Of a stretch of DNA of 64,000 nt, positions 48,954 through 60,045 are shown piece by piece. Under the pieces are notes generated by a model, which worked only from the letters and a program-made list of their open reading frames with translations, did no database searches and was not told the origin of the DNA. Both the position numbers and the translations under genes were made by a program. Origin of the DNA: Streblospio benedicti. Lineage: Eukaryota; Annelida; Polychaeta; Spionida; Spionidae. Each line of letters opens with the position of its first letter. Position 1 is the stretch's first letter. Where the stretch lies: NCBI GenBank assembly GCA_019095985.1, contig CM032662.1, positions 12,335,069 to 12,399,068 on the forward strand, in the 5' to 3' direction.

Positions 48954-49457
48954 GGGCTGATATCTTGTCTGGCTTATACGGCAGTTACAGAGCATGATAA
49001 CCCAAGAAATTTTGCGTCAATGTATGCTAAATCTTTGTACAGCTCTTATTAATTGACTACATAAAGTGGCCCTGACTGGACTCGAACTCACGACCCCAAG
49101 GTTGTGAGACCACAAACACATTAGAAAACTTTGTATAGCTGTCATTAATGCTGTATCTCTTTTCTCTCCTACAGGAGCATGACCTGCTAGAGTATCTCGT
49201 CCTTTCGAACAGGGGTGATACCATCTCTGGGTCACACGACAGTTACAGAGCATGATAACCCAAAAAATAATGCGTCAATGTGTGCTAAATCTTTGTACCA
49301 CCGTTATTATCACTTTGCCTATCTTCTCTAACAGGGCTGATACCATCTCTGGGTTATACAGCAGTTACAGAGCATGATAACTCAAGAAATCATGTGTCAA
49401 TGCATGCTAAATCTTTATACAGCTCTTATCAATCCGTTCCCTCTTTTCTCGTTACAG
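48954..49457 (+). repeat. Triplicated 3' end of the giant intron with decoy splice acceptor
   Basis: Units beginning GGSTGATAYC and containing CAGTTACAGAGCATGATAAC and ATGCTAAATCTTTRTAC start at 48954, 49212 and 49334; the CAGTTACAG landmark is at 48982, 49240 and 49362. The first unit also carries a tRNA-SINE piece (49064-49105, minus: GGGGTCGTGAGTTCGAGTCC) and a copy of the splice acceptor with exon start, CTCTCCTACAG|GAGCATGACCTGCT at 49164-49188. The real acceptor is CTCGTTACAG|GAGCGTGACCTGCT at 49457/49458. Use of the upstream acceptor would run into an in-frame TGA about 26 codons on. A third acceptor-like CTCTAACAG ends at 49334. Confidence 0.8.
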
Positions 49458-49636
49458 GAGCGTGACCTGCTGTCGCGTATCTCGGAGCACCTGCACCTGC
49501 CGCCCGCTCTCTGCCGTGATGTCTGCGGCGCCGGCCAGGACGCCGCGTGCGCCACATGCCGCACGCCCATGCAGCGCCTAACGCAGGAGGCCGTCATGAT
49601 GGTCCAGTCGCTGGAGCGCAAGCAGGCGGAGCTCGC

Positions 49637-49681
<45 letters not shown>

Positions 49682-49685
49682 CAGG
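49458..49685 (+). CDS. KIF26: KIF26-like kinesin, exon with second CxxC and polyQ tract
   Basis: A 228-base exon (76 codons, phase 0 to 0) between GTTACAG and GTGAGT. It encodes ERDLLSRISEHLHLPPALC, then C31-x2-C34 in AACATCRTPMQRLTQEAVMM. This parallels the vertebrate KIF26 segment with CDICATHLNQLKQEAIQMV, and completes the cysteine module begun in the 4157 exon. After a predicted helix (VQSLERKQAELAQ) come 14 glutamines (13 CAG, one CAA) and HR. The exon is far richer in G and C than anything around it (about two-thirds by eye), with C or G in most third positions. A real acceptor is chosen over the decoy at 49174 because only this copy opens into homologous sequence. The polyQ is not part of the vertebrate proteins as I recall them. 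Confidence 0.93.
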
Positions 49686-50284
49686 GTGAGTGTTATTTGG
49701 GTCTGAAACCTGTGTGCGTCCGACCAAGTGGATATGAACTTATTGTGGAGTGAGTGCGATTAATGACTATAAGGTTTGTTGGCTGGATTCTCTGTTGGTT
49801 TTGGTGGTGGGTGTTGAGGAAACTCATTTTTAAATAGTTGCACACTCTGTTCCGTGCTATGTAGATGTTGAATGTGTACAGGTCAGTGAGTCAGTCATAT
49901 GCTCTAAGAGAGTTGAGAAAAACATAGTATAACTAGGATACCAAGACCTGCATGCAGTGAATGTAATAGCATCTGATCCTGCATAGCAGAGCTTCAAGAC
50001 CATCAGCCATACAATGGCACACATGTACATATACCTTATGTACATTAAGTTATTTAAAACGGAATTTCATGATAGTTGTGATGGGTCAAGTAGATAAACA
50101 GTTATGAAAATGGATAAACGCTGAGCTTGTGCCCAGCGTAATTTGTAAGCTCAGAAATATTGTAAAATTTATAAAACAGTAAACACATATAACTGTCCCT
50201 CTGCCTCATTACGTAATTTGCTGATAATTGCTTTAATTTCGAGAATTCCCACTGTATAGTAATAAAGTTTTCTTTTATATAAAG
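49686..50284 (+). other. 599-bp intron of KIF26-like gene
   Basis: From GTGAGT to a TTTTCTTTTATATAAAG acceptor. The only recognisable content is a SINE copy at 49715-49915. The acceptor ending at 50284 is the only nearby AG that keeps the frame open into the next exon. Confidence 0.7.
49715..49915 (+). mobile_element. tRNA-derived SINE copy within short intron
   Basis: The head ACCAAGTGGATATGAACTTATT is followed by a decayed B box. The body GTGGGTGTTGAGGAAACTCA, GCACACTCTGTTCCGTGC, GTACAGGTCAG and CTAAGAGAGTTGAGAAA follows the same order as the 44637 and 11050 copies. The 3' tail is lost or too diverged. Confidence 0.6.
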
Positions 50285-50499
50285 GTAAGAAGTGGACATA
50301 AAGGACATGGGTCCAACATCCCATCAGGACCGGGATTAGGAGAGCCCCACGGCCGGGGACGGCTTCCCCCACGAGGAGAGCCGGGACCCTCCTCCATACC
50401 GGGGCCCATGGAGTCGAGACGGCATGAGCGGTCCTCGGACCGGTCTGCCAGCAAGCACGCAAACATCAGCAAGAACAGCATATCACCTTCCCAAGCAAA
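50285..50499 (+). CDS. KIF26: KIF26-like kinesin, Gly/Pro/Arg-rich linker exon
   Basis: A 215-base exon, phase 0 in and phase 2 out, ending AAA before GTAAGT. It encodes a low-complexity, basic segment (starts VRSGHKGHGSNIPSGPGLG, later GRGRLPPRGEPGP and MESRRHERSSDRSASKHA, ends NSISPSQAK). Such disordered linkers lie between the cysteine module and the motor domain in KIF26 proteins, but sequence identity is not expected there. Support is the continuous frame from the previous exon, a good donor, GC-rich coding-like composition and lack of stops. The alternative acceptors at 50289 and 50292 would break the frame. Confidence 0.75.
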
Positions 50500-52186
50500 G
50501 TAAGTAGGCTTTTTGTAGCCGTTTGGCGCGGTTTTATTGTTGCATTGTGGCTTTGGGTTGTAACGACTTCACATCTGTGAATTGGGTTCATTATTATAAT
50601 TGCTCTTTGAAAGTTGTATTGTCAAAATTACAAGATCAATCGTCTGAGGTTTGAGAGTAAAATGTGTGCTTTCGTCAACTGTTTGTGTAGAATACTGTAT
50701 GAACTTTCGCCCTCTATAACGACAATTCTGGACCCACCCCTGTACTGTTCAAAATGCCAGTCTTCAGAATTTCTCAATCTTTATCACATTAATGAAAATG
50801 AGCAGGACTGAAAATGGAAAAGCTTTTCCCAAATGCGTCTGCCCACCAAACCATTGGACAATGTCCACGCATGGCCGGTTTCGGGCCTACACGTGTCAGT
50901 CAGCATTAGCGTTGATTGCACGCTGAGCCGGTCTCTTGTTTCATTAATAAGGATCTGCCGTAATTGACAGACATTCCTTTGGTCAGTCTGCATGGGCCCA
51001 TTATGGTTATTGTTCCTAATGCTGTTAGGTTTGTTTTTGCGCTGCGCTCTGTTTTTTTGTGAGATGCATTCAGCTACTGAGACGATACACAATAGCTTCC
51101 TTATACTGCGTTTTTATTCTTTGGAACATAACTCATTATCATATACCTAAAATGAATCTGTTTGCCTTCACGAATTTTTCATGAATACTCGCATCAATTA
51201 TCCTACGTCATTTTGAAATTAACAGCATTGATATCTTTACAATCATAGTTGAAATGCTCACAGTGGCTAATTCTTTTGAGACATTGCGTTGGAGAGTGGC
51301 GTCCCTGTTTGCCCATTTCTTCAAAGAGGACCACTGCTGTCAACAATAATGCATGTCCAAATTCAGTTAGCATCGAGTGTTGTTAGATCTCAACAGGGAG
51401 AGCTAATTTCACTGATCCCATTACCCTGGGTTGCATTAGAAGTTCCTTAAAAGGAAATTCGATTCATATGTTTGATTCCGCACCAATAGTGGACATTGGT
51501 GATCTGTTAGCCGGTTTTCAGCAACAACTTGTTGACGGCGATTAAATGATTTGATGCTTTGTAGTATAAATACCCACTTGGAGATAACATCTAGAATTCA
51601 TTTTAACATTGCTATTGGTGTATGCTAATAGTCATAGTATGAGCTTTTTTTTATATTAGGACTTGGATATTTGAGGTTAACACCTGGATTAGAGTGTCAT
51701 TCTTTGATCTGCAAGTTACATTTAACTCTGGTTTATATATCCCAAAGATTGTGTCTATCACCTTTGCCTTGAATGAACACATGACCATAAGGCATACTAA
51801 TTTCAGAATCATTGCATCAAAAACCACCTCAAAATTTATCACAGGTTTTTGTTTCTAAAAGCTGTGCTGAATTCTTGTTGAATCATAGGGTAAAAGCCGT
51901 TTTCGATCATGTTATCCATTGCAATGGGCCGTTCTGTAAAAGCACAATGCACTCTCTTAACACTGAAACACAATGCAAACTTATAACTTGCTCAAGTCTC
52001 ACAGATATTGCTTCTCCATGTTTTTGCTCATTTTCTTCAGTTAGTAGCATTTTTACAGTATTCAATGAATTACTCTTAATTGATTGTTTTAATTATGTAC
52101 CATCTGAACATGTCCGTTGAATTCTCATCTCAAGTTGAATTGATCCTCTTTGAAAACTGAACTTAATATTATAATTCTCCTCCTGT

Positions 52187-52255
52187 CCACAAGGTGTCAC
52201 TCTTGACTGATCCACTTCACTGTGAATGGTGCCTGTTTTGCACAGTAGGTGGCAG
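52187..52255 (+). promoter_or_regulatory. Pair of CTCF-like motifs
   Basis: CCACAAGGTGTCAC (52187-52200) and CACAGTAGGTGGCAG (52241-52255) both resemble the CTCF core, in the same orientation and 54 bp apart. A further match, CAAGTAGGTGGCAGTG, is at 61728-61743. Motif resemblance only. Confidence 0.3.
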
Positions 52256-53883
52256 CAGCAATCCACTTACTATTGCAAGCAGTTTTCCCCATGGAAATGT
52301 AAGTGGTCAATGGTTGAGGGTTATAGTAAGCCTCAGGCATTTGTATACATGTATAGGGAAGGGGTGAGAGTTGCTCATACTTAGGTAGCATTTAGCCCAT
52401 GAACCCTGTGTACTTATGTTTGGACCCTGGTGCAGTAGACTTTTTGGTCTGGATTATCATCAAATTCTGGATCGCTTGTCGCTTGATTTAATCCATGTGC
52501 TTCTTAGACATACAACTTACTTATATGTATATAGATGGAAGAAAAGTGAAAAACAAAAACTGTGTACAAGTTATCCAGAACGGCATGAACAAAGTTAATG
52601 TCGCATCATTTTAAGGACTCATTTCTTGGATTAGATCATTATTATTTATCATCTGATAACATTTGAAGCTAAAGGATTAACATTAACAGTCTGGATTTTA
52701 TGTCTAAATAGGTGTGTTATGTGGCTTTAAGTTATGGAAATGTGAGGATATTTGTATTTCTATAATCAGTAAAAGACATATCACCTTCAGAAAAAAAACA
52801 CTTAATGCACTAGGATTGATTGTAAAGATAAAAAAGTTCTTTTATTTGGATAACAATACGGGTCATTAAGGATATATACAGTAAGTTGAACAATTTTCAT
52901 GTAGAAGTTATAGTTTAGTTAACCTGATTTTATTTTAAAGAGCACTTCCAACTTTGTTGCAAGAATTCGTCTAGCTGTTACATTTATTGAATACAGTTTA
53001 TTTATTCTAGGCCAAGCAGCCAGAGCAAAATAATCAACTTCATTTAAGGATACCTACAATAAATACATCAAGCAAATTGACATCACAAAGAGTCTCTTGT
53101 AAAACTGACACAAGTATTCTGAAGTACATACACTGGTGTTTGCCCATTTAATTTAAATGTGTATGTTTAATATTTATTTCAAATATTGTAGTTGCAGTTA
53201 CAAAGAAAAGAAAAATAGACCAGGAATGCTCTGTTAAAGATAGTCCCAGTAGCCCTGGGCTACTGAATGTAGCTGCTACATTTAGAACAGCTCTTTTTAT
53301 GCGAGTGTCCCAAATTGGTATGTTCTTCAATGTACATGCAACGTTTTGGAATGTGGATTACACTGTTAAAAATCTGGAACATCCCCTGGTAATTGCTGTA
53401 TGCTGAGAAATGTAATATCAGTTGACCCCACGTCTTACAAATTCTAAGTGAAAGTAAGTTGTGTCCTCAACATTGTCTCATCCTCATTTCTTTTCCAGTA
53501 TCATTTATTATCCATTCGCAGATGTCAATTATACGGTCTGTGCCTGGGGATAAGCAGTAGATTCAGTTGACACTTCTCTATAAATAACGCGCGAGTTGCC
53601 GTAGGATTACATAACTACTGGATTTGTTTGTAACTAGGTCGTTATTGGGGTCAGTAAATGACATACATTTTGTTTCTATTGTAATTTGGGTCTCGGTGGA
53701 TTTGAGAATGGTTTTTGTTTAGTGCTTTGCATTGGTGCATATGTTATGTGATTCAACTTGATAATCAGTTCAAAACCCATCTCCAGTTGGCTTTTGAGAT
53801 TTTCAACTACTTTTAGACAAAACTTAATTTTTTTCAGTGTTGTAGAAATTATAGCTATTAACGTTAGCTTACTGGAAGGATGT

Positions 53884-53990
53884 CATCTTTCAAGTTTTAA
53901 CAGAATGATGTTTTTTTCAAGTTTTAACAGAATGATGTCTTCTTTCAAGTTTTAACAGAATGATGTCTTCTTTCAAGTTTTAACAGACTC
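53884..53990. repeat. Short tandem repeat, ~28-bp unit, four copies
   Basis: CAAGTTTTAACAGAATGATG units start at 53891, 53918, 53946 and 53974 with spacer TCTTCTTT. Three complete copies and one partial. Non-coding. Confidence 0.9.
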
Positions 53991-54769
53991 TCTCAGTTTG
54001 ATTAAGAACTTTAATTGATAATAGTAAAACTTCTCCATCAGTCTATATAACCCCTGGATCAGGACTAGATAAGTCACTAGCTAACCAGGTGTCAAAACTG
54101 TGTCCATCATCCTTGCTGCAGCCACCAGGAAATCAGCTCCACGGATCAGTTACGCTGCCCAGCACAAACAAGAAATAGAACCCGTGGTCAGTTAATATCA
54201 TGCAACGTCCAGCAAACTCTGGCAAGGTTGTGAGGTGTTTGTTTTATGGACGTCTGCTGATGGGGAGAGTGTCATGGTTGTGATCACAAGGAATTTAGAG
54301 AAATGTTTCTGATTTGTTTTTGTGGCTTTTGTAAATGTTTGCATTTAAATGCATCTGTTTGTAATTAAATGTAATATTTCATTACATGGCTTAGATTCAT
54401 GCTATCTATGATGAATACTTATCCAAGAATCTATTTACATGATGTGTGTATGAACCAGCTGGTATGAACACATCTTATAAGGCTTGTCTTTGATATTGCA
54501 ATTTTTGTAGCCCTTGAGTGCTTGGAGGATTGTGTAAAGTATTTCCATGATTTTGCCCCATAAACTTGGGATGTTTTGTTCGCATTTGATTTTGTACAAT
54601 CTGTCTATGACCTGTCATCAAAGCATCATTGACGAGGTGTCCCTGGAAGATCAGGTTTAAGTTTATGCACTTAGCAGATTAATTAAGCTCTTGCAACTTG
54701 TGAATTCACTGAAGAGGTTTATTGTTTTATGGTGGCAGTGGTCTCCAGTTATTGCATAAGCGTGGAATT

Positions 54770-54965
54770 GGTGCAAACTTTGAAGTCCAGGGCAATGATG
54801 TCATCCAGGGGTCATACCCATAATGCCCTCTACTAATGAGGCATCATGGGATGCATGGAGTGTTTGTAATTATGCATACAAGATTTTACCTCCAATAAAG
54901 CTGATTGGCAGTCAAGTGTGATCAGTTTGATCTTCTTCAGGTGTGCAAAATTGAAGAGAGCAGAC
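54770..54965. promoter_or_regulatory. Possible regulatory block
   Basis: Non-repetitive block with TAATTATGCATA (homeodomain/POU-type), GATGTCATCC and a palindromic-looking GGCATCATGGGATGCATGG. Open on no long frame. Suspected enhancer only. Confidence 0.22.
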
Positions 54966-57774
54966 TGTTTGACTACATGATACCTAGATATAAACATTGA
55001 GCTGGTCTAAGTGCCACACTAAATAAAACCAAATCATATGAAGTCTTAGTGTTATATTATGTTCAAGAGACATAAATAGTTCTTGAAATGGGAGTTTGTA
55101 AATGCATCGTAAGTAGATTTAAATCGAATGACCAGTGATGTAACTTCAATTTAATGGTCAACACCTGATTAGTCCTTTATCATGCCAGTGCATTTACTGG
55201 TCTCATTTAGATGGAAAGTAGAGGACAACAGGTTTAGCATTGTTGTGAAGTTTAACACTCGCTTTCAATCACAGTTACAATCATTGTTGATAAAATGGAT
55301 ACACACTGGTCGGATACATAAAAAGAAGCGCTATCACGTATTGTCTATATAAGTAGCGTGCGTTTGACGTCAACAAACTTGTTCTCCGCTTAGTACCGAA
55401 TTCCCCGGCCACTTACAATTTGAAACCTGTCACATCAGACAAAATCTCGTGTACTAATCTGATGGTGAAGAGACAAATTCAGATGCAATTTTATCAGCCG
55501 ATGGCCTCGTTTCATTCTGAGAAGATAGTCTCAAGACTTCAGTGAGGTACAGTACTGAACGAGAAGCGCTAAACAAATGACCTTTTTCATCTGCCAATCT
55601 TCTACTTGACTGTATAACAGCTACAACATCAAAGACATGGTTTTATTTCGTATCAACTTGTACATCTGATATAATATCTGTAAGTATCATTGCCGAGAGA
55701 TTAATTTCACCATTGACATTTTTAAACGTACAGTGTGTAATACGGGACTGTTCTTTTTATGCGCTCTTTTCTCCAAGCGCGTCGTCGTTATCATTGTTGT
55801 GATTTGCCAACTCAGACAACAAAAATGCTATTCAGACTGTGATCTGGCGTATATGTAATTTTGATAATTGAATTGATAACTCTGTCGTAATGTGCCGCTC
55901 AAATATCGGTAAACGTATGAACACAAATATCAATGAAATCGTTTGATCATTTAATAACATGATTCCTTTTGAGTAGCTCTATAGTTATGAATTCATCAAT
56001 AGTGAAGGAATCCCATTCCAAGTCTGGATATATATTACAAAAAGGATTACGAGCCTGTAGAGTGGCAAAGAAGTCGTTAAATATCAATTCAAAATGAATT
56101 ATAATGGATTATTCGGTTAATAAGTTCATGATATTCTCGTAATAAAAAAATAGTAGTTGTTTTTTGTGTAGAAAAGGTGTTGCAAACTGCGTGAGTTGAG
56201 TATTTGATCTGTTAATGATTCTTGTTACATCTGTGATCAGTGTTGGTGTTACATTTCTAATTTAGGTCTCTTAGTTGGAACATTTAGAACAAAGGCTTTT
56301 GTATGAGCCTTTAAAATTATTGTACTTTTAAGAGACAGTGCGGCAAAAGGTTGGCAAAGAACGTCCAGAACCACGAGGAGAGACAAAAGCACAGCTGGAA
56401 CGGCATATTGATCTTGTAACATCTTTTGAAGCTATTTGTCATTTTGTTTGTAAATTATGCGGCAATTAAATTATGTAATGGGGATATCATTTCTAATTTA
56501 TATCATAGGCTTGAAAGTGACATTTTTAGCTGCAAATGAAAGTCTTTAGAGCAAATGAAATTGTCTGCAGCGATATTTTATGTGATATCTTACAAAGTCT
56601 TGGCGGTTCTATATTACCACATTGTCTTTTGATAGTCCATGGTTGGATGATAAATTTCCAATGAGATGTATGCTTTGGCAAATGTAGTGCTTTTCAAAGA
56701 CATATTGAGACAGGAAATGTGTCTAATTGATCCATATAGTATAGAATAAAGAAGGACAACCTCAGAGTAAATCTCTTCAAGCTAATTTGCATATTTGTCT
56801 CAAGAAAAGAGTGCTTGTATTCATGCTTGCAGACATGATCACTGGGGGTCACCTCTCCATTATATTAAAAGCTATCTATTGCTTTAAATGGTAAGCCAAA
56901 ACAGAACAAAGTGATGTGAATAACTCTAACCTTTGGTTGGGTGACAGTGAGTGAAAAGTAAGAATGTTAGGGACGTCCCCTATTCCATATCGTGCCATGG
57001 TCGTAGAATCACTCCGTAACAATTACAGAAATAATTTCACTTGAAGCGAGGCTAAGTTGGGTGTAATGTGCAGATAATATTAGCTGGCAGTGCTTTGCAG
57101 GTGGGACATCTTTACAAAACAGAAATGTTCATGTTTATCCACATTGCAAGTCACTTGCAGACGGCAATAAATATTTGTGGTATAGACAAAGACCAGTCGC
57201 TTTTCAACTGGGCGAAAATTTGCACCAAATGTATTCACATGCACTAAATGTCAAAAAGGCCTATATCTTGCTATCGTGCATTTATAAAGCATTTTCTGTG
57301 AAGAGGTTATTTGAAGATCTAGAAATTTGATATTTTTATTATATACAGTATAGAAACTGCTTCTCTTAAAAATCAATGATTTGTGTGTGAAAACATGGGC
57401 GTATTGTTTGTAAATATACACATTTTATTGTCTGCTTCCATGCAACTTGTTTAAATGTTTTGGAAATAAGAAAGATGTCTGCTGCCATTTTCTCTTCTCT
57501 ATTACACAGTTAAAAGTGTATGCGCCATGGAGGGGGTAATTCTGGGAGATACGTTTTTGTCATCGTTCAGTCCAAATGTTCATTGAACATTGAGTCAATG
57601 TCTATTAAAAATTAAAGGAGAGAAAATGAGTTTAAAAGAAACATTCAATCAAAGTTCCAATGACACAAATACATGTTTTTCCATTTGTAATGTTTTGAGA
57701 TGTAGAACAAACCATGCTATGTAATAGATTTTGTATTGACAATGCAATATAATTACTGCACTATCAAGAGAAAG

Positions 57775-58325
57775 CGAACCTACTCATCATCTTTTTGATC
57801 TCCTTCACAGGCTGAGCGCAGACTGAGCGCAATAAAATACCTATAAAAACAAACATTCCTTCCTGCGAATTAATCCTACTCAATTAGCGAAATCAGAGCG
57901 TTCACAATCCTGATTAACGACGAACGAAGCAGAAGACTTTTATGGGCGTTCTGGCTTAGAATTGCATACTTGCTTAATTGCATTAGGACGCAGCGGACAA
58001 AAGCCATATTGTATGCATTATGTCCATACTGATTATAGCGCTAACAAAATTAAGGTAATAACACTTCATAGGGCAAGTGGTGAGGATTGCACTCACTATG
58101 GTCAACGTGTCGGCCATCTTTTTCCACGGGCATGAAAAATGCATACGGAATGGCAGGTTTTTGACCGATGGTTCCTGTGGACCTTGTTTTTACGGACTCT
58201 AAGTTGATTAGTGGCAACAGTTAGCACGGCAAAGTGGGGTTTGTCTAGAGATGAATAATACACGGACCGGGGGTGATTACGGTCATTATTTGAAGCATTC
58301 TTGTACAGAAGTGACTGTACATCAG
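57775..58325. promoter_or_regulatory. Possible regulatory block
   Basis: A higher-complexity stretch containing GCTGAGCGCAGACTGAGCGC (short direct repeat), ATTAGCGAAATCAGAGCG, AATTGCATTAGG and CGTGTCGGCCATC. No ORF with splice context. Reported because composition departs from the AT-rich background. Confidence 0.2.
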
Positions 58326-58592
58326 GTTTTATGATGGTGTATCGTTTTTATGGAGGGGTTATCTAAATATGAAATGCATGAAGACATCTGCGTTAGAGCG
58401 ATCGCTGCTGAATTAATTAGCAGTGTTCGTCACTTTTATGGATATTTTGGAAGAGGTCAGCAAATAGATATTTCCAATGATATGACAAACAAAAATATCA
58501 GGATATTGGACATTCCACAAAAAATGAGAAATATGTACAATGAAGATAAAATAATAGCAACATGGAATATAAGAGCTAAAATCATAGACTAT

Positions 58593-58829
58593 TCAAAAGA
58601 GTGAGATACATGAGTGAGTGTCATCCCCACGTAAAGAAATAGTTTCAATTCTGCCGTTTCCATCCCAGAGTTCAATCAACGCACCATTCGGCCTCGCGGC
58701 ACCCACATTAATTGCAATTGCTTCCAGCGACTGCACCCCCTGGACAATGGCAGGCGTGAGGTCATGGTGCAGGAATGGCCCTCCCCCAGACCCCAGGGGG
58801 GTGTAATGAACAGCCGGGGCCACTTTCAT
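58593..58829 (-). other. GC-rich block open on both strands; possible minus-strand exon
   Basis: On the minus strand 78 codons are open, including HYTPLGSGGGPFLHHDL and GVQSLEAIAINVGAARPNG, with a composition that looks protein-like. On plus, 58618-58806 is also open. I do not recognise the family. Flanking splice signals are poor: an ACAAAAG acceptor-like stretch on the 5' side and no good GT donor. It might be an exon of a nested minus-strand gene, a retro-copied fragment or a conserved non-coding block. Confidence 0.25.
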
Positions 58830-58969
58830 CTTTTGTCTTGAGCATTCTTAGCTACTGCGCTGTTTCCATGCACCAAGCAACCAATTTTGTGGTCTGGTGT
58901 GAATCTATGTGATGAGATCATTGTCGGGAAGAAATTGTGTGGAGGACTTGTGTTTTCACGTATTGAAAT

Positions 58970-59293
58970 ACTGACATTGATGCCCAATTGTTGCTTAAGT
59001 TTTGTATGAAGTGTCTTGTGTACTTGTGTGCAATATCTAATACAGGAGAACCTATCTATTAAGACCACCTTTGGGACCAGTGTTAGTTGGTCACAATGGA
59101 GAGGTGGTCTCTATACAGAGGTTAGTGTTGGTAGCTTTATGAAGGTTTGGGATCATGAAAAATGGTCTTATTCCAGAGGTTGTCTTGATAAAGAGGTGGT
59201 CTTAATTGGAGGTTTCACTGTACTGACATCGATACCCGATTTTTGCTGAAGTTTCGTATGAAGTGTCTTGTGGACTCTTGTACAATATCTAAG
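58970..59293. repeat. ~70-bp direct repeats flanking a MITE
   Basis: TACTGACATTGATGCCCAAT...GAAGTGTCTTGTG...CAATATCTAA at 58970-59039 is repeated at 59220-59293 with several substitutions. The MITE at 59041-59222 sits exactly between. The repeats are far too long to be a target-site duplication. Confidence 0.7.
59041..59222. mobile_element. MITE with TACAGT..ACCTC termini, second copy
   Basis: It begins TACAGGAGAACCTATCTATTAAG and ends TTAATTGGAGGTTTCACTGTA, with internal AAGACCACCTTTGGGACCAG and GAGAGGTGGTCTCTATACAGAGG. Same family as 31245-31427, opposite orientation. Confidence 0.7.
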
Positions 59294-59872
59294 TATCATA
59301 AATCAAACCTGCACACACAAAAATGAACTCATAACCAGATCCAAAGCCCCATACATCTCATTTTGTCTACACACTGTCGTTATGCGGGGACATTTCATCA
59401 GGGACGAGGCATTTTATCATCCCGTATCTTTTGTAGTGTGCGCGGCTGATAGATGTGCTTGTTTTACACGTCTGCTCATAATTGGCGTGTTCCGGCCGCT
59501 CTGTGATGGACGCCTTCCTTCTACAGGTGCTGACTCACTTGTTGAACAGGCGAAAAAGGGTCTGCAATAAAAGAGGGGGTGCATACACACAATTTATCTC
59601 AATGAATTAATGATACAAATCTCAATGCAAAAGCCCTTTTCTCAAATCTCAATCGTTTCGATGAATTGAAAGGTCAAATCTCAATTATCAATGAATTAAA
59701 AACCGAAACTCAACTTTGACTAAATTGTATATACCGCCCTAGTAAAAGGCATTGTTGTTATTAATGTAATCACAAATCAGATTGTTTCTTTGTATATATT
59801 GACGTGATGTTTGATTTTCTTCTTAAGTTTAGTACTCTTTTTGCTCTTATCTTCTACTCTTATTCAATGTCA

Positions 59873-60045
59873 CTTGGTGGTAAAGTGGCTTGGGAGTTGA
59901 CCTTGTGACCAGATGATTGTGGGGTTTGAGTTCTCATCAATGCTGATAGTGGATGTTGAGCAAACTTATCCCTAACAGGTTGCACAATGCCCCGTGGTAC
60001 CTACATATTAAAGAGATACATAGCTGGTAAATGTATCGTAACATG
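59873..60045 (+). mobile_element. tRNA-derived SINE copy, 3' truncated
   Basis: Head GGTGGTAAAGTGGCTTGGGAG, GACCAGATGATTGTGGGG, then GTGGATGTTGAGCAAACTTATCCCTAA, GCACAATGCCCCGTGGTACC. Same order as the 44637 copy; tail not found. Confidence 0.6.

Larger units (their letters stand above)
4364..49457 (+). other. Giant intron (about 45 kb) of KIF26-like gene
   Basis: It is bounded by GTAGGA at 4364 and CTCGTTACAG ending at 49457. Both flanking exons are phase 0, and their protein products align side by side on vertebrate KIF26, so no coding exon is missing between them. It hosts one coding DNA transposon, several tRNA-SINE copies, MITEs, duplications and possible regulatory blocks, each listed separately. 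Sub-stretches where I see nothing to annotate: 4364-5900, 6000-7590, 8640-11045, 12410-13090, 15220-16570, 17670-20340, 21150-22600, 23075-24590, 24790-26105, 26385-28260, 29560-31070, 32435-34545, 35345-35740, 40310-41385, 41865-44630, 44920-46485, 46705-48355 and 48465-48950. Confidence 0.85.

Noticed and set aside
53501-53575. Further KIF26 exon after a TTTTCCAG acceptor
   Set aside because: In the required phase it meets a stop within 20 codons and has no good donor.
59526-59575. Exon after TTCTACAG
   Set aside because: Phase-compatible reading gives an immediate stop; no homology to KIF26.
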